Assembly: GCA_947495555.1 (NCBI GenBank)
Contig: CANLZI010000001.1
Coordinates: 1-36,860 of the forward strand
Direction of reading: 5' to 3'
Source: an uncultured Erythrobacter sp.
Lineage (GTDB): Bacteria > Pseudomonadota > Alphaproteobacteria > Sphingomonadales > Sphingomonadaceae
Length of the DNA stretch: 36,860 nucleotides
The translations under genes were made by a program, and so were the position numbers. Shown in pieces: positions 16,346-23,529 of this stretch (the first letter of the stretch is position 1; every line of letters begins with the position of its first letter). Below the pieces are notes generated by a model. It made no database searches. It worked only from the letters and a program-made list of their open reading frames with translations, and was not told where the DNA came from.

Positions 16346-17326
16346 ATGAAACTGCTCAAACTCGTCCCGGACGATACAAATATCAAATTCCTGAAGGTCC
16401 GCTGGCCGTTCTTCATCATCAGCGTTTTGTTGATGATTGGCAGCTGGGGCTTGGTGTTGACGCAAGGCCTGAACTACGGCGTAGACTTCGCCGGAGGTCA
16501 GGAAATTCGCGCCACCTTCACCCAGACCGAGGAAGCCCCGATCCCCGAATTGCGGGAAACGGTGAGTGCACTGCCCAATGTTGGCGATCCGGTGATCCAA
16601 CGCTTTGGCGCCGCCAACGAGGTATCCATCCGCGTAAAGCTGCCGCCAGAGGCGGAAAGCGATCCGGAATACGCGGCAGAGATGACGCGCCAGATCACAG
16701 ACGCCCTGCGCGATGGGCATCCTGATGTGCGGATTGATGGTGTAGATTCGGTTTCAGGGAAGGTATCAGGAGAATTCCGCGAGGATGCTGTCCTCGCTTT
16801 GCTGGCAGCGATGCTGGCCGTGGCGATTTACATCTGGATCCGGTTCGAATGGCAATTTGGTGCTGGCGCCTTGTTTGCTTTGTTCCACGATGTCTCGATC
16901 ACATTGGGCCTGTTCTCACTGTTCCAATGGGAGTTTAGCCTGCAGATTATCGCAGCCATTCTGGCGATCATCGGCTATTCTTTGAACGATACTATTGTGG
17001 TCTATGACCGCATCCGCGAGAATCTGAAGAAGTATCGCAAGATGCATCTGCCCGACTTGCTGAACCTGTCGATCAATGAAACTTTGGCGCGAACAGTGAT
17101 GACCAGTCTGACCTTGCTGGTGGCCTTGCTGCCTCTGCTGTTTATCGGACCGGAAAGCCTGTTCGGATTGGTGATCGCGATCACCATGGGCCTGTTTATC
17201 GGCACATACAGCTCTATTTACACGGCTGCACCGATCCTGATCTGGCTGGGCGTCACATCGAACAGCTTTGTGCCGGAAGAAACCGAGGCGGATAAGCAGG
17301 AACGCAAGGCCCGCGGACAAGCCTGA
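16346..17326 (+). CDS. secF: Protein translocase subunit SecF
   Basis: This 326-aa partner of SecD has six membrane segments. The conserved SecF signature is present: NYGVDFAGGQEIRATF after the first segment, then YSLNDTIVVYDRIRENLKKYRK in segment 4, and RTVMTSLTLLVALLPLLFIG. The start at 16346 has AGGGAGGAAA upstream, an excellent ribosome-binding site; the frame continuing to 16280 overlaps secD and is not the start. The gene converges on the XRE regulator gene 24 bases beyond, with no clear terminator between. Confidence 0.98.
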   Translation: MKLLKLVPDDTNIKFLKVRWPFFIISVLLMIGSWGLVLTQGLNYGVDFAGGQEIRATFTQTEEAPIPELRETVSALPNVGDPVIQRFGAANEVSIRVKLPPEAESDPEYAAEMTRQITDALRDGHPDVRIDGVDSVSGKVSGEFREDAVLALLAAMLAVAIYIWIRFEWQFGAGALFALFHDVSITLGLFSLFQWEFSLQIIAAILAIIGYSLNDTIVVYDRIRENLKKYRKMHLPDLLNLSINETLARTVMTSLTLLVALLPLLFIGPESLFGLVIAITMGLFIGTYSSIYTAAPILIWLGVTSNSFVPEETEADKQERKARGQA

Positions 17327-17350
17327 GCGCAGACCGTTAGCCCTTACAGG

Positions 17351-17923
17351 CTAGAGTTTGCGCACCAGCATTTCGGCAACACCAATCCATGGCGGGCTGT
17401 CGACCACCTGCTGTTTCTGCCCGCTGCCCGGTGGCAGAATTCCGATCAGCGTGCCTTGACGGTCAATCAACCGACCAAAACAAAAGCGCCCGCCGGGGCG
17501 GGGCACCAGCACATCTCGATTGATCGCGCGAGCCGCGTCTTCGGGTTGAACCTGACGCAGCCATAGAAAGTCACCTGGCCGAAACTCGCCAACGCTTTCC
17601 TCAACCGCCAACACCACAATTGGTCCGTCTCCACCCAGATCCGTTGGCAGTAAGGCCTCGCGCGGTTTGGACAAGGCTTCGGGACCAGCGCTGCGCAACT
17701 CCGCGACGATGGAAACTGTGTCTGTCTGGTCCGACCGGACCAACATCTCTGCATCGATTTCGAGCGCATTGGCGATGCGATCCATCCATTTCAGCGAGAG
17801 ATTGCGCATCCCCGTTTCCAACCGACCGATGGTTTGTGCGGTGGTCGGTGGATCGCAAGCCTCTGCCAATTGGGCAAGCGTCAGCCCCTTGGACTTGCGG
17901 ATATCTCGGATGCGATTGATCAT
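17351..17923 (-). CDS. XRE-family regulator with S24-like C-terminal domain
   Basis: This is a 190-aa protein. The N-terminal helix-turn-helix (about 3-60) reads IRDIRKSKGLTLAQLAEACD and continues to NLSLKWMDRIANALEI, a typical HTH_3 domain. The C-terminal half (about 90-190) resembles the LexA/CI fold, with a Ser before RPGDFLWL in the place of the catalytic serine. The position where the catalytic Lys is expected reads RFCFGRLID, with no Lys, so self-cleavage is unlikely. It is divergent from the DUF6456 gene, and two TTTAGGTT direct repeats lie next to its start. Autoregulation is inferred. It is not in a prophage context. Confidence 0.85.
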   Translation of the reverse strand: MINRIRDIRKSKGLTLAQLAEACDPPTTAQTIGRLETGMRNLSLKWMDRIANALEIDAEMLVRSDQTDTVSIVAELRSAGPEALSKPREALLPTDLGGDGPIVVLAVEESVGEFRPGDFLWLRQVQPEDAARAINRDVLVPRPGGRFCFGRLIDRQGTLIGILPPGSGQKQQVVDSPPWIGVAEMLVRKL

Positions 17924-17927
17924 GACG

Positions 17928-17946
17928 AACCTAAAAATAACCTAAA
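17928..17946. promoter_or_regulatory. Direct repeats AACCTAAA, candidate operator
   Basis: AACCTAAA occurs at 17928-17935 and again at 17939-17946, exactly 11 bases apart, about one helical turn. They sit in the 114-base divergent gap, just upstream of the XRE gene start; the copy nearest the gene overlaps its AGG ribosome-binding site. This position fits repression by an XRE dimer, but binding is inferred. Confidence 0.45.
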
Positions 17947-18037
17947 TGGTGATTTTTACTTTCCTACACTAACCGGAAAATTGCAAGCCCCCTCAGACAG
18001 AACCGGCCCAATCGGCCCATTATCGAGGAGGAACAGC

Positions 18038-18511
18038 TTGCAAAAACACCTTACCGAGCGCGAGTTGACGCAAGAAGGCCCGCGCAAATCTGGCGGTGCG
18101 GTTGGCAAAAGGCGCAGCGTGACAGTCAATCTGGCTGAATCGCCGCTCAGCTGGTTGCATTCTCGCGGTCATCTCAGCGCACGCTTGTTTGACGCAGGCG
18201 AACGATTGCGAGCCGATTACGAGCGAGCGCAATTGGGCGCGAACCTGACCATGCGATGGGACCCGGTCCGGATAAAGTCGACCGGTGACACCGGACTGAA
18301 CGCCAGCGAAAGGCAGATAGCCGCCAAACAACGCTTTGATGCGGCATTGGATCAGGCAGGCAGCGGACTGAAAGACATTTTGTGGCGCGTGGTTTGCGCA
18401 GGAGAGGGTTTGCCCGAAGCCGAGCGCGAGCTGTCATGGCCTGCACGGAGCGGCAAGCTTGTGCTGAAACTGGCATTGGAGCGTGTCGCCGACTTCTATC
18501 GCATTGTGTAA
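18038..18511 (+). CDS. DUF6456-domain protein
   Basis: This 157-aa protein of unknown function is known from alphaproteobacteria. The conserved part (about 25-157) includes SPLSWLHSRGHLSARLFDAGERLRADYERAQL, then MRWDPVRI, LNASERQIAAKQRFDAAL, and a helical end resembling a DNA-binding helix-turn-helix (LKDILWRVVCAGEGLPEAERELSWPARSGKLVLKLALERVADFY). The start is a TTG at 18038 with GAGGAGG about six bases upstream; the open frame to 17834 runs through the divergent promoter region and is rejected. It is divergent from the XRE gene, which may regulate it. A regulatory role is plausible but not shown. Confidence 0.85.
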   Translation: MQKHLTERELTQEGPRKSGGAVGKRRSVTVNLAESPLSWLHSRGHLSARLFDAGERLRADYERAQLGANLTMRWDPVRIKSTGDTGLNASERQIAAKQRFDAALDQAGSGLKDILWRVVCAGEGLPEAERELSWPARSGKLVLKLALERVADFYRIV

Positions 18512-18594
18512 GGCGGCGCGCCAGATTGGGGCGCAGCTTTACTAATTTCCATGTTTGAGGTGATATGCAGGGGATCGAACAGGGGAGGGCTGAA

Positions 18595-19107
18595 ATGTTT
18601 GGATGGTTTAGGAAAAAGAAAGTGCCCAAGGGCCCAGTGGAATTTGACGCCGAGATCGAAGTTGCAGCCTCTACCGAGAAGTTTTTTGCGCTTCTTGATT
18701 TTGCCGACCCCCGCAATGCCAAACGCGAATTGGGGCATTCCATAATTGAGCAAGGCGGCAATGCCTATGACTTGGTCATGGCCTTCATGCCTGATGCCGT
18801 TTTCCCCATCACCGACATCAAGCGAGTGCCGCACAGTCATTATTCCTACCGCTGTGACATTCCGGAAGGGTTTGGCGCCTTGCTTTTCACCCGCGAAAGT
18901 TATGACATCGAACCGATCGATTCCGATAGGTGCAAAGTCAGCATGCAGGTTGTTGGGGAATTTGCCTCTGAGTTATCAATGGAGGAATTCGCGCACGAAG
19001 TAGCGATGCTGAGCCTAGGCTGCGAAAATGCGCTTACAAAGCTGCAAGCTCATGCTGAAGGAGGCCTCGAAGCAGTGCGCGCCTTTGAAGAATTGCAGGC
19101 GGAATAG
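18595..19107 (+). CDS. SRPBCC-like small cytoplasmic protein
   Basis: This 170-aa protein has a basic N-terminal patch (MFGWFRKKKVPKG), then a region that reads like a START/SRPBCC fold, with FDAEIEVAASTEKFFALLDFADPRNAKRELG at its beginning and a long C-terminal helix (EFAHEVAMLSLGCENALTKLQAHAEGGLEAVRAFEELQ). This fold usually forms a hydrophobic ligand pocket, but no ligand can be inferred. GGGGAGGG lies just before the ATG at 18595; an upstream ATG at 18565 has no such site. No catalytic motif is seen. It follows the DUF6456 gene by 83 bases and may share its transcript. Confidence 0.65.
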   Translation: MFGWFRKKKVPKGPVEFDAEIEVAASTEKFFALLDFADPRNAKRELGHSIIEQGGNAYDLVMAFMPDAVFPITDIKRVPHSHYSYRCDIPEGFGALLFTRESYDIEPIDSDRCKVSMQVVGEFASELSMEEFAHEVAMLSLGCENALTKLQAHAEGGLEAVRAFEELQAE

Positions 19108-19113
19108 TCTGGA

Positions 19114-19716
19114 TTAGCCCAGTATTTGACTGACACGGCCCCGCAATTCGGGCAGCAATTCGTCGGCAAACCACGGGTTCTTGCCCATCCACATGCGAAC
19201 GCGCCATGCAGGATGAGGCAAAGGGATGATGGCGTCATATTCGGCAAAGTGCTGCACAGTCTCGGTCATTGTGCGCTTCTTGGACTTAGCCAGATAATGC
19301 GCTTGGGCGTACGATCCGACCAGCAAAGTTAGGCGATCCTTGGGCAGACTTGCCAGCACCTGTTCGTGCCATTGCGGTGCGCATTCAGGGCGGGGCGGCA
19401 TGTCCCCTGATGTGCCTTTGCCTGGATAGCAAAACCCCATTGGCACCAGCGCGATTTTGTCTGAATCGTAAAAGTCAGCCTTTTCCAGCCCCAGCCAATC
19501 GCGCAACCGATCACCGCTATCATCATCCCATGGGATGCCGCTGGCATGCACTTTTGATCCCGGCGCCTGGCCGATGATCAGAATTCTTGAGCGTGCAGAG
19601 AACTGGACAATTGGACGCGGCCCTTGCGGCAGATGCTTTGCGCACAGCTGACAAGCGCTGATCTCTTGATGCAGCGCCTCGCTCAACCTTCCACCCGTTC
19701 GGCCAATTCCAGCCAA
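19114..19716 (-). CDS. Uracil-DNA glycosylase family protein with cluster-type cysteines
   Basis: This is a 200-aa protein. Motif 1 reads LIIGQAPGSKVHASGIPWDDDSGDRLRDWLG, and a motif-2 equivalent PLPHPAWRV is near the C terminus, as in UDG-superfamily members related to COG1573. Cysteines 22, 25, 96 and 112 give the spacing C-x2-C-x70-C-x15-C, matching the 4Fe-4S pattern of family 4/5 glycosylases. The motif-1 residue that attacks uracil differs from classical enzymes, so the damaged base it removes is uncertain. The start is unclear: TTG at 19716 (GAGGAG nearby) overlaps the end of the uup gene by 34 bases, and TTG at 19686 is the alternative. Translational coupling with uup is likely. Confidence 0.8.
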   Translation of the reverse strand: MAGIGRTGGRLSEALHQEISACQLCAKHLPQGPRPIVQFSARSRILIIGQAPGSKVHASGIPWDDDSGDRLRDWLGLEKADFYDSDKIALVPMGFCYPGKGTSGDMPPRPECAPQWHEQVLASLPKDRLTLLVGSYAQAHYLAKSKKRTMTETVQHFAEYDAIIPLPHPAWRVRMWMGKNPWFADELLPELRGRVSQILG

Positions 19717-21506
19717 CGCTCCTCAGCGGCGTCCTTTTCCGCCTGCGCGTTCTCTATACCCTTGGAGATATTGGCGAATTTCTGAGGGTCTGACGTATAA
19801 AGGTCGGGATCGGACAGGATCGCTTGGCCTTTGGCGATAGCGGTCTCCAGCTCTTCGATCCGTTCCGGCAACAGCTCGTAATCACGCTGATCTTTGTACG
19901 ACAGCTTGTCTGATTTTGTAGGTGGTGCGTTGGCTTCCACTGGGGCCTCAGCCTTGGACGCGTCGCTCTGTGGTTTGGTCTGCTTGGCTTTCGGAGCGAT
20001 GGGTTTGCGCCGCTTGGCCTCCCAATCCTCATAACCACCAGCGACGACATCGACCTTACCCGTGCCATCCAGTCCCAAGGTGATGGTGACGGTGCGATCA
20101 AGAAAGTCGCGATCGTGGCTGACGATCAGAACGGTGCCGTCAAAATCGGCGATCACTTCCTGCAACAGATCGAGTGTTTCCAGGTCGAGGTCGTTGGTCG
20201 GTTCATCCAGCACCAGCAGATTGGCTGTGCGGGCAAACTCGCGGGCCAACAACAGTCGAGAGCGCTCGCCACCCGACAGCGCATCCACGGGACTATCAAC
20301 GATCTTGGGATCGAACAGGAATTCCTTGAGATACCCCTGAATATGTTTGCGCGCGCCGCGCACATCGATCCAATCGCCACCCTCTGCCAGAACATCGCGC
20401 ACCGTCTTGCCGCGCCCCAGCAGGCTGCGTTGCTGGTCGATCATCACGCCCGATAATTTGTTGGAGATGGTAATGCTGCCTGCATCGGGTTGCATCTCAC
20501 CGGTCAGCATTTTCAAAAGCGTTGTCTTACCCGCACCATTGGCTCCAACAATCCCGATCCGGTCGCCTCGCTGGATCCGCAGATTGAAGTTCTTGATCAC
20601 GGCGCGGTCGCCAAAGCTCTTGGTTACACCATCCGCAACGATGACGGATTTCGATTTGAAGCTGTCATCATTGGCTAACTTCATTTTGGCCGTGCCGCTG
20701 TTGGAAATCATCGCCGCACGGGCGGCGCGCATCTCGTAAAGTTTCTCCAGTCGACCCTGATTGCGTTTGCGACGGGCTGTTACCCCGCGTTCCAACCAAT
20801 GCGCCTCCAATTTCAACTTGGCATCGAGCTTTTCGGCCGCGCGCGCGTCCTCGGAATAGACTTGCTCTTCCCAAGCCTCATACCCGCCAAAGCCCACGTC
20901 CTTGCGCCTCACGATACCGCGATCCAGCCACAAGGTCGCGTTGGTCAGGCGCTTGAGAAAGGTTCGGTCGTGGCTGATGGTAATGAAAGCGCCCTTATAG
21001 CGCTTGAGCCAATCTTCCAGCCAATCAATGGCGCTGAGATCGAGGTGGTTGGTCGGCTCGTCCAGCAGCAACAAATCGGGGTCTTGCGCCAAGGCTCGGG
21101 CCAGGGCTGCGCGGCGTCTCTCGCCTCCGCTGGCAGTGTCCGACGGCCGGTCCATTGCGATGCCGAGCTGGCCGGCGATGGCCTCTACTTCATATGCGGC
21201 GGGAGCATCCTCTCCGCCCAAGGCAAAATCCATCAAGGTAGGATAAGGCGCAAAGTCGGGTTCCTGCTCCAGGAAAACAACGCGCGTGCCCAGTTTGGTT
21301 TTGCGCACGCCGCGATCAGCCTCGATGCGATCATCAATCAGTCGCAGCAATGTTGTCTTGCCCACGCCATTGCGCCCAATCAGCGCCAGTCGGTCGCGCG
21401 GCCCGATGTGGATATCCAGATCTTCACGGTCGGGACCGCCCAGCAACCAGCGTCCGCCTTGTTGGAGGCCAAGCTTTTCCCAAGAGAGTATCGGTGGTTG
21501 CGCCAT
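19683..21506 (-). CDS. uup: ABC-F ATPase of the Uup type
   Basis: This 607-aa soluble protein has two ABC modules: Walker A GRNGVGKT (44-51) and GANGAGKT (about 320), and Walker B LLLDEPTNHLD and LVLDEPTNDLD. A C-terminal charged, coiled-coil-like extension (about 525-607, with LPERIEELETAIAKGQAIL) is typical of Uup, which binds DNA and affects ribosomes and transposon excision in E. coli. A basic linker (about 495-525) precedes it. No clear ribosome-binding site is seen before the ATG at 21506. It is divergent from the SIMPL gene and overlaps the glycosylase-family gene downstream. Confidence 0.93.
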   Translation of the reverse strand: MAQPPILSWEKLGLQQGGRWLLGGPDREDLDIHIGPRDRLALIGRNGVGKTTLLRLIDDRIEADRGVRKTKLGTRVVFLEQEPDFAPYPTLMDFALGGEDAPAAYEVEAIAGQLGIAMDRPSDTASGGERRRAALARALAQDPDLLLLDEPTNHLDLSAIDWLEDWLKRYKGAFITISHDRTFLKRLTNATLWLDRGIVRRKDVGFGGYEAWEEQVYSEDARAAEKLDAKLKLEAHWLERGVTARRKRNQGRLEKLYEMRAARAAMISNSGTAKMKLANDDSFKSKSVIVADGVTKSFGDRAVIKNFNLRIQRGDRIGIVGANGAGKTTLLKMLTGEMQPDAGSITISNKLSGVMIDQQRSLLGRGKTVRDVLAEGGDWIDVRGARKHIQGYLKEFLFDPKIVDSPVDALSGGERSRLLLAREFARTANLLVLDEPTNDLDLETLDLLQEVIADFDGTVLIVSHDRDFLDRTVTITLGLDGTGKVDVVAGGYEDWEAKRRKPIAPKAKQTKPQSDASKAEAPVEANAPPTKSDKLSYKDQRDYELLPERIEELETAIAKGQAILSDPDLYTSDPQKFANISKGIENAQAEKDAAEERWLELAERVEG

Positions 21507-21589
21507 AGAGCGCGGCAGTTAGGGGCTTGCGCTCAGCCGCACAAGTCGGTTGAATGACGATAAGATCAGTTTTTCAGGAGAGGATCGTT

Positions 21590-22345
21590 ATGAACCGCCT
21601 AATCAAGACAGCCGCAATCGCCCTTTTTGCTGGAGCCATAACGGCTGGACCGATGTCATTCGCTGCCCAAGCCGCCAATGTCGAGATCCAGGCTCAGGGC
21701 CCGGTTGTCGAGCTGTCGATCTATGAAACAATCGAGCTGGAACCCGATATCGCAACCATCGGGGCGGGGGTTTCAACGGAGGCTCGCACTGCTGTTGAAG
21801 CAATGCGGATGAACTCGGTGGAGATGCGCCGGGTGATCAATCGCATCAAAGAATTGGGCGTTGATGAGAAGGACATTCAAACGTCCGGCATCAATCTCAA
21901 CGCGCGCTATGATTATGATCGCACCAACCAAAAGCAGGTGTTTCGCGGCTATCAAGTTTCCAATCGGGTCACTGTAAAACTGCGCGAGATCGAGCAAACC
22001 GGTCAGGTGCTGGATGCGTTAGTGGTGGCTGGCGCTACCGATTTGAGCGGACCGAGTTTCTCGGCAGAGGACGATAGTGCGGCGAAGGAACAGGCGCGCA
22101 ACCGGGCAATGAAACGGGTAGAAGAACGGGCTATGTCTTATGCCAACTTCGCTGGATATGACGATGTGAAGCTGCTTTCTGTGTCAGAAAGCATCACCGG
22201 CAGCGGGCCGGTCCAAACAATGGGCCGCGGCATGATGGCGATGGATTCAGTGGCAGCGGCCCCTCCGGTTGAGCCCGGTTTGGTCAGCACAGGTGTTTCG
22301 ATTTCGGTCAAATATGAGATGGTCAGTGCGGATCATTCTGAATAG
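21590..22345 (+). CDS. SIMPL-domain (DUF541) periplasmic protein
   Basis: This 251-aa exported protein has a signal peptide (about 1-28, cleavage after AAQA). The SIMPL domain (about 38-245) shows the family start VVELSIYETIELEPDIATIGAGVSTEA and the motif ELGVDEKDIQTSGINLNARYDY. The segment YQVSNRVTVKLREIEQTGQVLDALVVAGATDLSGPSF and the helical EQARNRAMKRVEERAMSYANFAG are also typical. The family is linked in bacteria to oxidative or envelope stress (YggE in E. coli), without an enzyme activity known. GGAGAGG precedes the ATG at 21590. It is divergent from uup across 83 bases. Confidence 0.93.
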   Translation: MNRLIKTAAIALFAGAITAGPMSFAAQAANVEIQAQGPVVELSIYETIELEPDIATIGAGVSTEARTAVEAMRMNSVEMRRVINRIKELGVDEKDIQTSGINLNARYDYDRTNQKQVFRGYQVSNRVTVKLREIEQTGQVLDALVVAGATDLSGPSFSAEDDSAAKEQARNRAMKRVEERAMSYANFAGYDDVKLLSVSESITGSGPVQTMGRGMMAMDSVAAAPPVEPGLVSTGVSISVKYEMVSADHSE

Positions 22346-22423
22346 AAATTAATGCATATGAATGGTTTGAAAGCCTTGTATTCAGACCTTGTTCAATGGT
22401 TTTGACCTATTGGTGATCGCATC

Positions 22424-22729
22424 ATGAAACGCCCCTATGTATTTCTGGCCCCTATGGCGCTTGCTTTGACCGGTCTTATGGCCGTGCCTTCAGCTGGCCA
22501 AAGCCGCAGTGACCAGGGCGAAGCGCGCAAGGAAATGAAGGCCGGTAATGTTCTGTCCTTGCGCGAGATAGAGCGACGTGTCCTGCCCCGGATGAAGGGC
22601 AGCCAATATCTTGGCCCGGCCTATGATTCGACAGCGCGGGCCTATCGGTTGAAGTTCATCAAAGATGGCCGCGTCACATTTGTGGATGTGGATGCAGCCA
22701 CTGGTCGGATCATCAACCGCTCTCGATAA
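22424..22729 (+). CDS. PepSY-domain periplasmic protein, possible sensor inhibitor
   Basis: This is a 101-aa protein with a signal peptide (about 1-26, ending AVPSAGQ). A single PepSY-type domain follows: NVLSLREIERRVLPRMKGSQYLGPAYDSTARAYRLKFIKDGRVTFVDVDAATGRIINRSR, whose last part is the classic V-D-V-D-A-x-T-G-x-I motif. It is upstream of a response regulator/histidine kinase pair (123 bases from the regulator start). In Sinorhizobium the comparable small protein FeuN inhibits the FeuPQ system; a similar role here is inferred. PepSY domains are otherwise found as inhibitors of peptidases. Confidence 0.85.
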   Translation: MKRPYVFLAPMALALTGLMAVPSAGQSRSDQGEARKEMKAGNVLSLREIERRVLPRMKGSQYLGPAYDSTARAYRLKFIKDGRVTFVDVDAATGRIINRSR

Positions 22730-22851
22730 TCACTGAAAATTGTTCGCAGCAGCTTGTGCAGAAACCATGCGCTTGCTTGACGCGTTTCTAGCAAAAGCCC
22801 ATCAGTCTTGGGCGAATTTTGACCGATTGAAATAGAAAGTAGTGGCGAACA

Positions 22852-23529
22852 ATGCGGATTCTGATCGTCGAAGATGAGCCCACGCTGGGCCAGCAACTTA
22901 AATCGACGCTAGAACAAAATGGCTATGCGGTTGATCTGTCCACCGACGGTGAAGACGGCCACTTTTTGGGTAGCACCGAAGATTACGATGCGGTGATCCT
23001 GGATCTGGGCCTGCCCGAGATTGACGGCCTGTCCGTGCTGGGCATGTGGCGCAAGGAAGGCCGCAACTTCCCGGTATTGGTTCTGACCGCGCGTGACAGC
23101 TGGTCGGACAAGGTTGCCGGTCTGGACGCAGGCGCGGATGATTATCTGGCCAAGCCTTTCCAAACCGAAGAATTGATCGCTCGGTTGCGGGCGCTCATTC
23201 GCCGTGCTTCCGGCAATACCTCTTCAGAATTGACCGCTGGCGATGTCCGTTTGGACACCCGCTCGGGACGTGTCACGCTGAAGGGCGAACCGGTCAAATT
23301 GACGGCGCAGGAATATAAGCTGCTGAGCTATCTGATGCACCACAAGGGCAAAGTGGTCAGTCGCACCGAATTGATCGAACACATCTATGATCAAGACTTT
23401 GATCGCGATTCCAACACGATCGAAGTTTTCGTAACGCGCATTCGCAAAAAGCTTGGTGCAGAGGTAATCACGACGATCCGTGGCCTTGGATACAGCCTCG
23501 ACGACCCCGAAGAAGCACCCCGCGCCTGA
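22852..23529 (+). CDS. OmpR/PhoP-family response regulator
   Basis: This 225-aa two-component regulator has a receiver domain (1-117) with Glu7/Asp8 and phosphorylation site Asp51 (LDLGLPEIDGL), plus Thr79 and Lys101 of the switch. The C-terminal winged-helix domain (about 128-220) has the OmpR marker LTAQEYKLLSYLMHHKGKVVSRTELIEHIYDQDFDRDSNTIEVFVTRIRKKLG. All key residues are intact, so it should be active. It overlaps the kinase gene if the kinase starts at 23480. A 122-base gap from the PepSY gene leaves room for a promoter of its own. Confidence 0.97.
   Translation: MRILIVEDEPTLGQQLKSTLEQNGYAVDLSTDGEDGHFLGSTEDYDAVILDLGLPEIDGLSVLGMWRKEGRNFPVLVLTARDSWSDKVAGLDAGADDYLAKPFQTEELIARLRALIRRASGNTSSELTAGDVRLDTRSGRVTLKGEPVKLTAQEYKLLSYLMHHKGKVVSRTELIEHIYDQDFDRDSNTIEVFVTRIRKKLGAEVITTIRGLGYSLDDPEEAPRA

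Noticed and set aside
17834..18037. N-terminal extension of the DUF6456 frame
   Set aside because: It runs through the XRE gene start and divergent promoter; GAGGAGG before TTG 18038 marks the real start.
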